From Bacteroidales bacterium (GTDB lineage Bacteria > Bacteroidota > Bacteroidia > Bacteroidales > F082): a stretch of DNA of 64,000 nucleotides. Of the stretch, positions 32,903 through 41,769 are shown in pieces. The notes under the pieces were generated by a model, which worked only from the letters and a program-made list of their open reading frames with translations, searched no databases and was not told the DNA's origin. The translations under genes and the position numbers were made by a program. Location: the NCBI GenBank assembly GCA_017553625.1, contig JAFZKP010000047.1, positions 124,001-188,000 on the forward strand, in the 5' to 3' direction. Position 1 is the stretch's first letter, and each line of letters begins with the position of its first letter.

Positions 32903-34345
32903 ATGGACACTATAGACTACCGCAATCAGGCGTTCGAGCTGTATGATACAGACATGGAAAAAGCCGTAAAATACTTCACCCGTGCCGCAAACCACAAGGA
33001 CATCCCTTCGGCGGTGGCGTTGGCTGCTTATTATTATGAAGAACAATACGACGAACAAAAAGCCAAGGAATGGCTTGAAAAAGCTATAGACTGGTTTGAA
33101 AAGACCGGCAAGCCCGAAGAATATGCGCCTTATATCGGAAGCTGTTATTATTTGAGAGGTCTCATAAACGAGGACACGGCTCCTTATCTTGCGGCAATCG
33201 ATTTCGCCGATGCATTAGACTACGACAACACAGATGCGCTCATCCATCTTGGAAAACTGGCATACAAAGGCTATGAATCGCCCACTGGCGAACCAGAGAT
33301 TAATAAAGCGCTGGAATACTGGAAATATGGAATGGAACTCCAAAATGAGGAATGCGCCAGACTCTACGAGGAACATAAAATGGAACTGGTACCTGAAGGT
33401 TCTGTGAAAAAGGTTTTTAAAGAAGGCACCTATACCGGACAACTTAACGAACAAGGGCTTCCTCACGGCAACGGCCACATGGACTACAAACTCAACGGTT
33501 ATTGGGGCGATTATTACGGTGAATGGCGCGACGGAAAACGCTGCGGAAAAGGCAAATACAAACAGTTTAACAAAGCCGGCGCCGCACGTCATTCATATGA
33601 ATACATCGGAGAATGGCTCGACGACAAAGAACACGGTCAAGGCAAGTCGACAAAGGTCGACGAGGTGGGTATACACCTCAGCTCCATCACGGAAGAATAC
33701 ACCGGAGAGTTCCGCGACGGCAAGGGAAACGGACAGGGAGTGCTTCTTAAAAGCAGCTACGACGGCGAGTTCAGCGGCGCATCCGACTGCTTCGAAGGAG
33801 AGTTTCAAAACGGCGGTCTTTGCGGACACGGCACATGCCACTACGCCAACGGCAATGTCTACGAAGGCGAGTTCGTTGGCAACAGGAAACATGGACACGG
33901 CGTTTACACCTATGCCGACGGACTCGTGATAGAAGGCAACTGGGACTACGACGAGCTGGATTATGACAGCTTCCAATGCAAACCCGCATCGAAAACCCCA
34001 ACATGTGTAATCAGCACGTTCGACAAAGGCTTCGACTTCAGTCATGGTGCAACATTCCTCGTCATGACAAAAGTCGGCGACATCAAGAACAGCGACGCCA
34101 TACTCCTAAAACAAGGCTACAGATTCGACCCTGACGAAACGCTGATAAAAGTCATTGAGATTAACGGCGACAGCGTGACATACGAAGTTGACAAGCTGTA
34201 TTTCGACGACAAGGAGAGCCACATTGACACCATCCGTCGCGGTGAAAAAAAATCATATAAAAGCGAGAGAGACGCTTGTGCTACAATATACGACGAAGAC
34301 TATGACTACACCATCGTTCACGAGATAACGATAGTGTGCAGATGA
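32903..34345 (+). CDS. Sel1-like/MORN repeat protein
   Basis: 480 residues, no signal peptide. The N-terminal 170 residues are Sel1/TPR-like helical repeats (AVKYFTRAANHKDIPSAVALAAYYY, KAKEWLEKAIDWF). Residues about 180-370 hold six or seven MORN-type repeats (YTGQLNEQGLPHGNG, YYGEWRDGKRCGKGKY, YIGEWLDDKEHGQGK, YTGEFRDGKGNGQG, YEGEFVGNRKHGHGVY). The C-terminal 110 residues are unassigned. MORN repeats often bind lipids or proteins. Two scaffold-like modules suggest a cytoplasmic binding role, function unknown. Confidence 0.78.
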   Translation: MDTIDYRNQAFELYDTDMEKAVKYFTRAANHKDIPSAVALAAYYYEEQYDEQKAKEWLEKAIDWFEKTGKPEEYAPYIGSCYYLRGLINEDTAPYLAAIDFADALDYDNTDALIHLGKLAYKGYESPTGEPEINKALEYWKYGMELQNEECARLYEEHKMELVPEGSVKKVFKEGTYTGQLNEQGLPHGNGHMDYKLNGYWGDYYGEWRDGKRCGKGKYKQFNKAGAARHSYEYIGEWLDDKEHGQGKSTKVDEVGIHLSSITEEYTGEFRDGKGNGQGVLLKSSYDGEFSGASDCFEGEFQNGGLCGHGTCHYANGNVYEGEFVGNRKHGHGVYTYADGLVIEGNWDYDELDYDSFQCKPASKTPTCVISTFDKGFDFSHGATFLVMTKVGDIKNSDAILLKQGYRFDPDETLIKVIEINGDSVTYEVDKLYFDDKESHIDTIRRGEKKSYKSERDACATIYDEDYDYTIVHEITIVCR

Positions 34346-34376
34346 TTTTGACAACAATTATTAAAAAAATTTCAAA

Positions 34377-35462
34377 ATGAAAACTCGCAACTTTTTACTA
34401 ATCACGATTTTAACGATACTCTTCGGCGGACGTTGCTTCGCTCAGATCCAGACATTCGAATGGCAGAATGTGCAAAGACAATATTTGGTAAGAACTCCTG
34501 AGAATTACGAGTCGCTGCCAGTGATGTTTTTCCTGCATGGCTTGGGCGACAACATCACACGATGCGACCAGGAATTCAACTTCACGCAAGTCGCGGAAGA
34601 CTTCGGCTGGATGGTTGTCATCCCGCAGGCACTTAATGAAGGCTACGGTTCGATGTGGAACGCAGGTCTCACCGCCAGCACCACCAACGACTCTGGTTTC
34701 CTGATGGCGCTCCTCGACAGTCTGGCAGTGCAATATCCAGTAAATCAAGACAGTATCTTCTTCACAGGATTTTCAATGGGCGGTTTCATGTCGCACCGGA
34801 TGGCAATAGAACACGGCGACCGCATCAACGCAGCAGCTCCTGTAAGCGGACTAATAACCACTTATATGGCAAATCACACCGCCGCGGCTCCTGTCAGATT
34901 GCTTGACATTCATGGGACAAACGACCCTGTCGTGGGCTACGACGGCGGCTCGGAATATTTTGGATACCAACTTGGACTCAGCGTTGACAACATCCTCAAC
35001 TATTGGAAAAATGCCAACGGATGCGCCACCGAGCCAGTCATCGACACTTTGCCTGACACGCAAAACGACGGGTTAAGGTTTGTTCAGTATGTTTATCCTG
35101 GTACTAAGGAGCTACGCCATATCAAGGTCATCGGTGGCAACCATACCTGGTATCATTCTGATAGTCAATATGATATTGGATACATGAAGTATATCCACGA
35201 CTTCTTCACAGGAAAAAACGCATATGATAAAGTCAATAATCCGGCCACTGGAAGTCTGAATATTTATCCGAATCCCACTTCAGGTGACATCATTATTGAA
35301 TTGGACTCCCCCACCACTATTGAAGTCGTTGACATTCAAGGACGGACAATCTTACAAGAACAGTTTGAGACTGGAGTCGGAGTGCTTAATCTGCATGGAA
35401 TCCAAAGCGGCGTTTATTTTGTGAAAGGCAACGGAGTCACTGAAAAATTCATTAGATATTAG
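34377..35462 (+). CDS. Secreted alpha/beta-hydrolase (PHB depolymerase/feruloyl esterase-like), T9SS type A
   Basis: 361 residues with a Sec signal peptide (LLITILTILFGGRCFAQ). The hydrolase shows LPVMFFLHGLGDN, nucleophile elbow GFSMGGFMSH, a possible acid in DIHGTNDPVVGY, and His in GGNHTWYHS. This resembles the LpqC/esterase-D group that cleaves ester bonds on polysaccharides or short polyesters. The last 75 residues are a type A sorting domain (LNIYPNPTSGDI, GVYFVKGNG). It is therefore probably exported to the surface. Its end overlaps the convergent MGMT gene by 11 bp. Confidence 0.85.
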   Translation: MKTRNFLLITILTILFGGRCFAQIQTFEWQNVQRQYLVRTPENYESLPVMFFLHGLGDNITRCDQEFNFTQVAEDFGWMVVIPQALNEGYGSMWNAGLTASTTNDSGFLMALLDSLAVQYPVNQDSIFFTGFSMGGFMSHRMAIEHGDRINAAAPVSGLITTYMANHTAAAPVRLLDIHGTNDPVVGYDGGSEYFGYQLGLSVDNILNYWKNANGCATEPVIDTLPDTQNDGLRFVQYVYPGTKELRHIKVIGGNHTWYHSDSQYDIGYMKYIHDFFTGKNAYDKVNNPATGSLNIYPNPTSGDIIIELDSPTTIEVVDIQGRTILQEQFETGVGVLNLHGIQSGVYFVKGNGVTEKFIRY

Positions 35463-35976
35463 AACCTTCCATATCAAGCAGGTAGGTTTTCTTCACTAAT
35501 CCGCCACTGTAACCCTTTAGGTTTCCGTTGTTTCCAATAATGCGGTGACATGGAACTATGATGTTTATCGCATTCAGAGCACAGGCGTTTGCAACGGCAC
35601 GGGCGGTCTCAGGATCTCCAAGACGCTGTGCAATATCGCCATACGAAACGGTAGTACCGTAAGGTATCGTCAGAAGCTCGCTCCAAACGCTTTTTTGAAA
35701 ATCGGTGCCAACAAAAAGCAACGGGACGTTAAACTCCCGGCTTTTGTTCCAAAAATAATCGTTAAGCTGTTGCCGCGCCATCTCAATAACATCGTTTGTG
35801 CCATTCTCCACAAAACGTGCCGACAGCGTTCTCTGTAGTCTGTAATCAATTAATCTTTGGTTTTTACAGTCAACCCATCTGCAAAGGCAAAGATTCTCGC
35901 CATACGAGCCAAACATCAACTCCCCGCAAGGGAAATAGTAACGTTTGACAAAGATGGAGTCCCTGCTTTTCATCAT
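35452..35976 (-). CDS. ogt: Methylated-DNA-protein-cysteine methyltransferase
   Basis: About 174 residues from MMKSRDSIFV. The active-site motif is IIVPCHRIIG with the nucleophilic Cys; before it come FQKSVWSELLTIPYGTTVSYGDIA and RAVANACALN, the helix-turn-helix region that flips the base. It repairs O6-methylguanine by suicide transfer. The start at 35976 rather than 36021 is chosen because a -7 box (35998-36005) lies between. Transcribed divergently from the Nudix gene. Confidence 0.9.
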   Translation of the reverse strand: MMKSRDSIFVKRYYFPCGELMFGSYGENLCLCRWVDCKNQRLIDYRLQRTLSARFVENGTNDVIEMARQQLNDYFWNKSREFNVPLLFVGTDFQKSVWSELLTIPYGTTVSYGDIAQRLGDPETARAVANACALNAINIIVPCHRIIGNNGNLKGYSGGLVKKTYLLDMEGSNI

Positions 35977-35997
35977 GTTCAATGTCCATTTAAAAAG

Positions 35998-36005
35998 CAA
36001 ATATA
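35998..36005 (-). promoter_or_regulatory. -7 box (TATATTTG) for the MGMT gene
   Basis: Full TAnnTTTG match 21 bp upstream of the ATG at 35976; it excludes the ATG at 36021. Confidence 0.55.
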
Positions 36006-36070
36006 GAGTTTTTTTCAACACGAATTATCACAAATTTTCATAAATTTAATGAAATCTCATGTTAAAATCT

Positions 36071-36078
36071 TAATTTTG
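36071..36078 (+). promoter_or_regulatory. -7 box (TAATTTTG) for the Nudix gene
   Basis: Full TAnnTTTG match 19 bp before the ATG at 36098. Confidence 0.5.
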
Positions 36079-36097
36079 CAGTCTTAAAAGAAGAAGT

Positions 36098-36529
36098 ATG
36101 GCATTTACGTATGATTATCCAAGACCAGCGGTCACTGCTGACTGCGTGGTGGTTACGAAGGGGAAAGAGCCTCAGGTGCTTCTGATTCAGCGTGGCAAAG
36201 AGCCGTTCAAAGGCTGTTGGGCGTTCCCAGGCGGTTTCATGAACATGGACGAGACCGCGGAACAATGCGCCATTCGCGAACTCGAAGAGGAAACAGGATT
36301 GAAAGTGACTGAAATCCATCAAATCGGAGTATATTCGAAAGTCGACCGCGACCCTCGCGGACGCACCGTCACCATGGCCTATTTCGCCGTCATCGACTAT
36401 CCCCGAAAAGTAAAAGGCCTTGACGATGCCGCCAAAGCACAATGGTTTCCTCTGTCGGCGCTGCCGAAACTGGCTTTCGACCATGAAGACATCATGACTG
36501 ACGCCATGAAACTCATCCAACAACTCTAA
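36098..36529 (+). CDS. Nudix hydrolase
   Basis: 143 residues. The Nudix box is GGFMNMDETAEQCAIRELEEETGL in outline (G-x5-E-x7-REUxEExGU), with the core REL-EEETG present. The N-terminal VTADCVVVTKGKEPQVLLIQRGKEPFKGCWAFPGG is typical of ADP-ribose or NADH pyrophosphatase-like Nudix proteins. The substrate cannot be assigned from sequence. Transcribed alone before gap. Confidence 0.88.
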   Translation: MAFTYDYPRPAVTADCVVVTKGKEPQVLLIQRGKEPFKGCWAFPGGFMNMDETAEQCAIRELEEETGLKVTEIHQIGVYSKVDRDPRGRTVTMAYFAVIDYPRKVKGLDDAAKAQWFPLSALPKLAFDHEDIMTDAMKLIQQL

Positions 36530-36568
36530 AATATTTTAAAAATCACTTCATCATTCCAATAAAATTTA

Positions 36569-36576
36569 TATCTTTG
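36569..36576 (+). promoter_or_regulatory. -7 box (TATCTTTG) for gap
   Basis: Full TAnnTTTG match 45 bp before the ATG at 36621. No clear TTG at -33. Confidence 0.6.
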
Positions 36577-36620
36577 CGGATTGATTTTAAGAATATTAAA
36601 AATATTAAATTTTCGATAAT

Positions 36621-37628
36621 ATGGAAAAAATTAAAGTAGGTATCAACGGTTTCGGTCGTATCGGCCGCAACGTTTTCCGCATCTGCTGCGAGCGCCCTAA
36701 CCTCGAAGTGGTGGGCATCAACGACCTCACAAGCACAAAGGTTCTGGCACATCTTCTGAAATACGACTCAACACAGGGCAAATTCCCTGGCACAGTAGAT
36801 TTCGACGAGACAGCCTTGATAGTCAACGGCGTACGCGTCCCTGTAACAGCCGAGCGCGCCCCTATCAACATCAAATGGGCTAAGACTCCAGACGTGGTTG
36901 TAGAGTCAACAGGTATCTTCCGCTCAAAGGAAAGCGCAAAAGGCGGTTACGGCGACCACCTCAAGAACGGCGCCAAGAAAGTCATCCTTTCAGCCCCTTC
37001 AAAAGATAAAATCGACGCAACAATCGTTGTCGGCGTCAACAACAACGAACTCACCGACGAGATAGAATGCGTATCAAACGCTTCTTGCACAACAAACTGC
37101 CTCGCCCCTGTCGCCAAAGTCTTGAACGACCGCTTCGGCATCGAACAGGGTTACATCACAACAATCCACAGCTACACCAACGACCAGGTGATTCTCGACG
37201 GCCCACACAGCGACCTTCGCCGTGCACGTTCAGCCGCCATGTCACAGATTCCGACAACAACAGGTGCAGCAAAGGCAGTGGGTATCGTCATCCCTGACCT
37301 CAACGGCAAGCTCGACGGCATCGCAGTGCGCGTCCCTACCCCGACAGGCTCACTCGTCGACCTCGTGTGCACACTGAAGACAGAAGCCACAAAGGAACAA
37401 ATCAACGCCGCCATGAAAGAAGCCGCTGAAGGCCCGATGAAAGGCGTCCTCGAATACACAGAAGACCCTATCGTGAGCTGCGACATCATCCACAACCCAC
37501 ACTCATCAATCTTCGATGCAGACAGCACCATGGTGATGGGCAAGATGGTTAAGATTTTGTCATGGTACGACAACGAATGGGGTTATTCAAACCGCATGGT
37601 CGACCTCATCGAAATGATGAAATACTAA
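36621..37628 (+). CDS. gap: Glyceraldehyde-3-phosphate dehydrogenase, type I
   Basis: 335 residues. NAD-binding [30 protein letters not shown], the catalytic Cys in [14 protein letters not shown], and [12 protein letters not shown] near the end are the full set for class I GAPDH. It oxidises glyceraldehyde-3-phosphate with NAD and phosphate in glycolysis. Codon use is strongly biased compared with the island genes, as expected of a highly expressed gene. A strong bidirectional terminator follows. Confidence 0.97.
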   Translation: MEKIKVGINGFGRIGRNVFRICCERPNLEVVGINDLTSTKVLAHLLKYDSTQGKFPGTVDFDETALIVNGVRVPVTAERAPINIKWAKTPDVVVESTGIFRSKESAKGGYGDHLKNGAKKVILSAPSKDKIDATIVVGVNNNELTDEIECVSNASCTTNCLAPVAKVLNDRFGIEQGYITTIHSYTNDQVILDGPHSDLRRARSAAMSQIPTTTGAAKAVGIVIPDLNGKLDGIAVRVPTPTGSLVDLVCTLKTEATKEQINAAMKEAAEGPMKGVLEYTEDPIVSCDIIHNPHSSIFDADSTMVMGKMVKILSWYDNEWGYSNRMVDLIEMMKY

Positions 37629-37632
37629 AAAT

Positions 37633-37665
37633 AAAAAAGCTCAGCGTTTGCTGAGCTTTTTTTTT
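37633..37665 (+). terminator. Bidirectional terminator between gap and the lpxD-like gene
   Basis: GCTCAGC / GCTGAGC stem (37639-37645 and 37650-37656, 4-nt loop), with an A run before and a T run after it. It serves gap on the plus strand and probably the lpxD-like gene on the minus strand, whose stop codon lies within its edge. Confidence 0.85.
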
Positions 37666-38602
37666 ATTTGATTTTGTTAATCAAATCCGGCAGCATTCTC
37701 ACGCACGCCATCTCTCTCCACTTCTTCTTGGCTTCCATGGCTGGCATTCCGAAGTATGTCACACCAGGTTCAGTGTCCTTATCGACAGCTGTGTAGGCCA
37801 AAACCGTTGTGCCTTCAGCAATGACGAGGTCTTTGTTGATTGCCGACATTGACCAGATAGAAACGTTGTCCTTCACTCTTGAAACTCCGCCGATGGCGCA
37901 ATGTGCTCCGAGGAAGCAGTTCTTGCCAACCTTGGCGTCGTGTCCCACCTGGACATGGTTGTCAGTCTTGGTGCCTCTGCCAATCACGGTGTCGCTTGTG
38001 ACTCCGATGTCGATGGCGCACAAGGCTCCGATTTCTACATCGTCTTCAATAACGACCCTGCCGCATGACTCGAACTTCACCTGACGGTCTTTGCCGCGAT
38101 GCTGGAAATAACAGGCATCAGCCGCGATGACAGTACCGCTGTTGATGATGACGTTGTCACCGATGACAGTCCAATTGTTGATGGTCACGTTGGCGTGAAT
38201 GATGCAGTTCTTGCCGATTTTCACATGCTCTGCCACGAATGCGCCCGGCTGGATGACTGTACCCTCGCCGATTTCGGCTTTCGGGCTCACCATCGCTGTA
38301 GCAGGTTCGAATCTGCGATACGACAAGATAATCTTGTTGAACGCGTCGAACGGGCAGTCGTGGACGATGAGTGTCTTACCCTCCGGGCATTCCACATCAG
38401 CAGTGTTGATGATGATGGTTGTTGCCGCAGAGCTCAGCACTCTTTGATAATATTTCGGATGATCGACAAATGTGATGTCACCTGCCTCCACCTCATGGAG
38501 CTCGTTAAGCCCCGTGATTGTGCGGTTGGCATCGCCGATAATCTTGGTAGCGCCAATAAAATCAGCAATACATTTGACGGTCGTTGCTGGTTCGATTCTC
38601 AT
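37664..38602 (-). CDS. LpxD-like left-handed beta-helix acyltransferase
   Basis: 312 residues. An N-terminal LpxD-type domain (ITFVDHPKYYQRVLSSAATT) is followed by hexapeptide repeats of a left-handed beta helix (VIQPGAFVAEHVKIGKNCIIHANVTI, GVTSDTVIGRGTKTDNHVQVGH, NCFLGAHCAIGG). LpxD acylates UDP-3-O-acyl-glucosamine at N2 in lipid A synthesis. The length is shorter than standard LpxD (about 345), so it may be a second paralogue of uncertain substrate. It follows efp with a 1-bp gap. Confidence 0.82.
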   Translation of the reverse strand: MRIEPATTVKCIADFIGATKIIGDANRTITGLNELHEVEAGDITFVDHPKYYQRVLSSAATTIIINTADVECPEGKTLIVHDCPFDAFNKIILSYRRFEPATAMVSPKAEIGEGTVIQPGAFVAEHVKIGKNCIIHANVTINNWTVIGDNVIINSGTVIAADACYFQHRGKDRQVKFESCGRVVIEDDVEIGALCAIDIGVTSDTVIGRGTKTDNHVQVGHDAKVGKNCFLGAHCAIGGVSRVKDNVSIWSMSAINKDLVIAEGTTVLAYTAVDKDTEPGVTYFGMPAMEAKKKWREMACVRMLPDLINKIK

Positions 38603-38603
38603 A

Positions 38604-39170
38604 TTATTCTCTTACTCTTTCTGTGTATTCACCTGTGCGGGTGTCAACTCTAATCTTATCGCCTGTGTTGATGAACAACGGCACTCTTACCTTTGCGCCT
38701 GTCTCAACGGTGGCCTCTTTCATAGCGTTGGTTGCAGTGTTGCCCTTCTCGCCCGGCTCTGTGTATGTAACCTCAAGAACAGTCTTCACTGGAAGTTCAG
38801 CGAAAAGGACTGAATCTGTCGATGTGTCGAAAACAACGTCGCAAATATCGCTTTCCTTAAGGAAATCAACACCTGTAATAAGATCTTTCATAAGAGGAAT
38901 CTGCTCGTAGTCTTCCTGATTCATGAAAATATAGTCATCACCTTCTTTGTAAAGGTACTGATACTGACGATGTTCAACACGAACGTCTTCAAGTTTTTCA
39001 CCGATATCAAAACGACGCTCCAATGTGCGGCCGTCAACTACGCTCTTCAGCTTGATACGCATGATAGTGTTACCCTTGCCTGGTTTCACATGCTGGAAAT
39101 CAACGCAAAAATAAAGTTTACCATCCATTCTGATGCAGCTTCCGATCTTAATGTCTTGTGAGTTAATCAT
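38604..39170 (-). CDS. efp: Elongation factor P
   Basis: 188 residues with the three KOW/OB domains of EF-P. The modifiable loop is HVKPGKGNTI with Lys32 at its tip. KLEDVRVEHRQYQYLY and the C-terminal TGAKVRVPLFINTGDKIRVDTRTGEY fit. EF-P rescues ribosomes stalled at polyproline. No epmA/epmB/earP gene is visible nearby. Its promoter box is at 39212-39219, so efp and the lpxD-like gene form a unit. Confidence 0.97.
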   Translation of the reverse strand: MINSQDIKIGSCIRMDGKLYFCVDFQHVKPGKGNTIMRIKLKSVVDGRTLERRFDIGEKLEDVRVEHRQYQYLYKEGDDYIFMNQEDYEQIPLMKDLITGVDFLKESDICDVVFDTSTDSVLFAELPVKTVLEVTYTEPGEKGNTATNAMKEATVETGAKVRVPLFINTGDKIRVDTRTGEYTERVRE

Positions 39171-39211
39171 ATTACGTATTTTTATAAGTTACTAAAAAAC
39201 AAAAATCGGCG

Positions 39212-39219
39212 CAAAGATA
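39212..39219 (-). promoter_or_regulatory. -7 box (TATCTTTG) for efp
   Basis: Full TAnnTTTG match 41 bp upstream of the ATG at 39170, between DUF721 and efp. Confidence 0.6.
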
Positions 39220-39230
39220 CAAAATATTTT

Positions 39231-39521
39231 TTATATTATAACAATATCTGTTAAAATTTCCTTTTCCGCCTTTGAATTAAGCTTTTTCAACAGCATCGAC
39301 TTGGCGTAAACAAGCTCATTTCTTAATGAATCGGCATCGACTTTTACGTAAAAAACGCCGTTTCTGATGCTTGTTTTCAAAGTATGGGATGCGATGAACT
39401 CCCCGACGATGTCTTTCCACGAGTCGAGAATCCTCTGCTCATCCAAAGCGTTATCTCTATGGTTTTCATGATAAAACGCCTTTATCATATCGCCCAAAGT
39501 CGTCAGATTCGGATCACTCAT
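39231..39521 (-). CDS. DUF721 (DciA-like) protein
   Basis: 96 residues. The DUF721 pattern is present: LDEQRILDSWKDIVGEFIASHT and GVFYVKVDADSLRNELVYAKSML. DUF721/DciA proteins are proposed to help load the replicative helicase in bacteria without DnaC/DnaI. It follows recF with an 8-bp overlap, a typical Bacteroidetes arrangement. Confidence 0.88.
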   Translation of the reverse strand: MSDPNLTTLGDMIKAFYHENHRDNALDEQRILDSWKDIVGEFIASHTLKTSIRNGVFYVKVDADSLRNELVYAKSMLLKKLNSKAEKEILTDIVII

Positions 39522-40623
39522 CGCCTTTAATTTTTCCTTGTTTCACTTCAAAAATCTTGTGCGTGCCTTCGATGTTGTCAAGCAGATATTGAATCCTCTG
39601 TCGTTGGGTGTCGGAAATAAAAACCTGACCGAAATGGTCGTTGCCAACAAGTTTCACGAGCTGTGCCACCCTGTTGTCGTCCAACTTGTCAAAAATGTCA
39701 TCCAGAAGCAGAATCGGCTTGAACCCGACTTTGTGATAGTTGAAATCAAACTGGGCAAGTTTCACCGCCACCACAAACGACTTCTGCTGTCCCTGCGAGC
39801 CAAATTTCTTAACCAAATGATTATCAATAAGAAAATTCAAGTCATCCTTATGGATTCCAACATTGGTGTAAGATGAATACCTGTCTTTTTCCTGACTTTC
39901 CTGAAGCAGCTGCTCCATCGGTTTCTCGTGCAAAGCACTTTCATAAACGATATCCACTTTCTCAGAAGTGCCAGAAACGATATCGTAATATTTCTGGAAA
40001 ATCGGCATAAAATCCTGCAGAAACGCCTTTCTTTTCTCATAAATCGGCGTGGCGTAACGTACAAGCTGCTCGTCCCAAAGCGCCAGCAGGCTCGCGTCAA
40101 AATAACGGTTCTCCCAAAACTGCTTCAACTGTGTGTTGCGTTGCGCAAGCACCTTATTATATTGCAATAAATCGCCAAGATACACTGAGTCAAACTGCGA
40201 AATCACTCCGTCGATGAACTTGCGTCTCAGGTCGCTACCGTCGTTAATCAAATCGCGGTCGTAAGGCGAAATCATCACAAGCGGAATCTTCCCGATATGG
40301 TCGGCCAGTCGCTCATACTCTTTCTTATTGCATTTAATCGACTTTTTCGCGCCTTCCTTCTGCACACAAGAAATCGTCTCTGTCTCGTCGTTATCGGTCA
40401 CGAAATCGCCGTGAATCGCAAAGAAATCCTCACCATGACGGATGTTCTGCCTGTCGGTGGTCGTGAAATAGCTTTTGCAGAAAGCAAGATAATATATCGC
40501 ATCTAAAATATTGGTCTTCCCCGCCCCGTTATGTCCCACAAAACAATTGATTTTCTCCGAGAACCGCATGTCCGCAGACTCGAAGTTCTTGAAATTCGTC
40601 AACTTTAACTCTTTGAGAAACAT
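39514..40623 (-). CDS. recF: DNA replication and repair protein RecF
   Basis: 369 residues, an SMC-like ATPase. Walker A is GHNGAGKTN near the start (NCFVGHNGAGKTNILDAIYYLAF), the signature region is GSQGQQKSFVVAVKLAQF, and Walker B is PILLLDDIFDKLDDNR. RecF loads RecOR/RecA at gaps. It starts 1 bp after the porQ stop codon and overlaps DUF721 by 8 bp, so porQ-recF-DUF721 is probably one transcript. Confidence 0.95.
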   Translation of the reverse strand: MFLKELKLTNFKNFESADMRFSEKINCFVGHNGAGKTNILDAIYYLAFCKSYFTTTDRQNIRHGEDFFAIHGDFVTDNDETETISCVQKEGAKKSIKCNKKEYERLADHIGKIPLVMISPYDRDLINDGSDLRRKFIDGVISQFDSVYLGDLLQYNKVLAQRNTQLKQFWENRYFDASLLALWDEQLVRYATPIYEKRKAFLQDFMPIFQKYYDIVSGTSEKVDIVYESALHEKPMEQLLQESQEKDRYSSYTNVGIHKDDLNFLIDNHLVKKFGSQGQQKSFVVAVKLAQFDFNYHKVGFKPILLLDDIFDKLDDNRVAQLVKLVGNDHFGQVFISDTQRQRIQYLLDNIEGTHKIFEVKQGKIKGDE

Positions 40624-41679
40624 TTAATTGCTCTTTTTCGTGAAACGGTCCAGATTTGTCGTGATGGTGATGTAGTTTGGAGAGCCGTACACGTGCATTT
40701 CAGAACGCGAATAGTTGATACTGAGTTTCCATATATTTATTCCGACGCCGTATGCGAAGCCGCACATCCCCTTGGCTGTCGGGGTTTTGAGGTTCTGTCT
40801 CATTCCGTAATTGTACGAAGCCCTCAAAACGAGGTTCTTCCCGATATAAAACTCGCCACCGAACACAATATGTCTCATCAGATTGTCGGCAAACTTAGCG
40901 GCATCACTTTTCTCCCTCACCGTGCCTGTAATAGCGTCATAATTGCCTTCCAAATCAAGCGGATCGTCATACGACAAGTCCCATTTCTGAATGTTCTCGT
41001 ATGTTATGTTGAACAAAAACGGCACGTGGTCGAGACGTTTGGCAACGCCTGCCGCCATCCTGAACGGGAGTTTGTTTCTGCTGCCTTCAAAATTGGAATA
41101 CAGCTCGTAGCCGATGTTTCTTGCAACCGCCATGAACATCCATCCGTTGTCAGCCCTGTAGCTTCCAGCCACGTCGACTGCAACCGCGAATGTCTTAAAC
41201 TGTTCATACTGAATGCCTGCGAACTTCACGCTGGCACCAATGCTCCAATGCGGCGTAAGCTGGCGTCCCCAACCCACCATTAAATTGTAATCCGACGGCG
41301 AGAATGTTCCACCGTCGACATTTCCGCTCTCATCAGCATATTTGAAGGTTCCGTAGTTGTGGAACTGAATAGTTCCCGCAAAACTTCCTATATTCTCAAA
41401 AGTGCGTCCGTATTGGGCGGTCATGAAATTGATTCCAGCGTAATAATTGACGTACGACAGCGCCATCGCATTGTGCATGTCGCTGTTAATCAATGAAGGA
41501 TTGTAAATTCCAAGCTGTATGTCGGAATCGTAAATCGCAAGCGGCGTGTTACCCAATGCCGCCACCCTCGCCGAGTTTGTGGCATCAAGGAAACCGTATG
41601 CGCCGTTTGATGTTTGTCCTTGAAAATCAACGACAAACAACATCATTACGACTACCGATAACAGCTTTTTTATCTTCAT
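40624..41679 (-). CDS. porQ: Type IX secretion system protein PorQ
   Basis: 351 residues. A signal peptide (LLSVVVMMLFVVDFQGQ) is followed by an outer-membrane beta-barrel: SARVAALGNTPLAIYDSD, LGIYNPSLINSDMHNAMALSYVNYYAGINFM, VGWGRQLTPHWSIGASVKFAGIQYE. PorQ works with PorU, PorV and PorZ in the T9SS attachment complex that processes C-terminal sorting domains. It is consistent with the four T9SS substrates in this window. Transcribed with recF and DUF721 from a box at 41703-41710. Confidence 0.88.
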   Translation of the reverse strand: MKIKKLLSVVVMMLFVVDFQGQTSNGAYGFLDATNSARVAALGNTPLAIYDSDIQLGIYNPSLINSDMHNAMALSYVNYYAGINFMTAQYGRTFENIGSFAGTIQFHNYGTFKYADESGNVDGGTFSPSDYNLMVGWGRQLTPHWSIGASVKFAGIQYEQFKTFAVAVDVAGSYRADNGWMFMAVARNIGYELYSNFEGSRNKLPFRMAAGVAKRLDHVPFLFNITYENIQKWDLSYDDPLDLEGNYDAITGTVREKSDAAKFADNLMRHIVFGGEFYIGKNLVLRASYNYGMRQNLKTPTAKGMCGFAYGVGINIWKLSINYSRSEMHVYGSPNYITITTNLDRFTKKSN

Positions 41680-41702
41680 TTATATCATCAACGCTATTTT
41701 GT

Positions 41703-41710
41703 CAAATTTA
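41703..41710 (-). promoter_or_regulatory. -7 box (TAAATTTG) for porQ-recF
   Basis: Full TAnnTTTG match 23 bp upstream of the ATG at 41679. Confidence 0.5.
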
Positions 41711-41732
41711 TTATATAAATCTCAAATTTCTC

Positions 41733-41769
41733 AAACTGATTAACTGATTAACTGAATAACTGAACAACT
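41733..41769. repeat. Octamer repeat tract 2 (AACTGAnn)
   Basis: Units AACTGATT, AACTGATT, AACTGAAT and AACTGAAC in tandem, between the porQ promoter and the end of nusB. Same units as at 28573-28667 and 56056-56166. Confidence 0.75.

Noticed and set aside
32816-33058. N-terminal extension of the PPDK-like protein (ORF from 33058)
   Set aside because: It crosses the divergent MORN promoter and its own -7 box; the added 81 residues look non-coding.
38301-38316. Sequence resembling a tRNA T-arm (GCAGGTTCGAATCTGC)
   Set aside because: It lies inside the lpxD-like coding sequence; no acceptor, D or anticodon arm fits around it.
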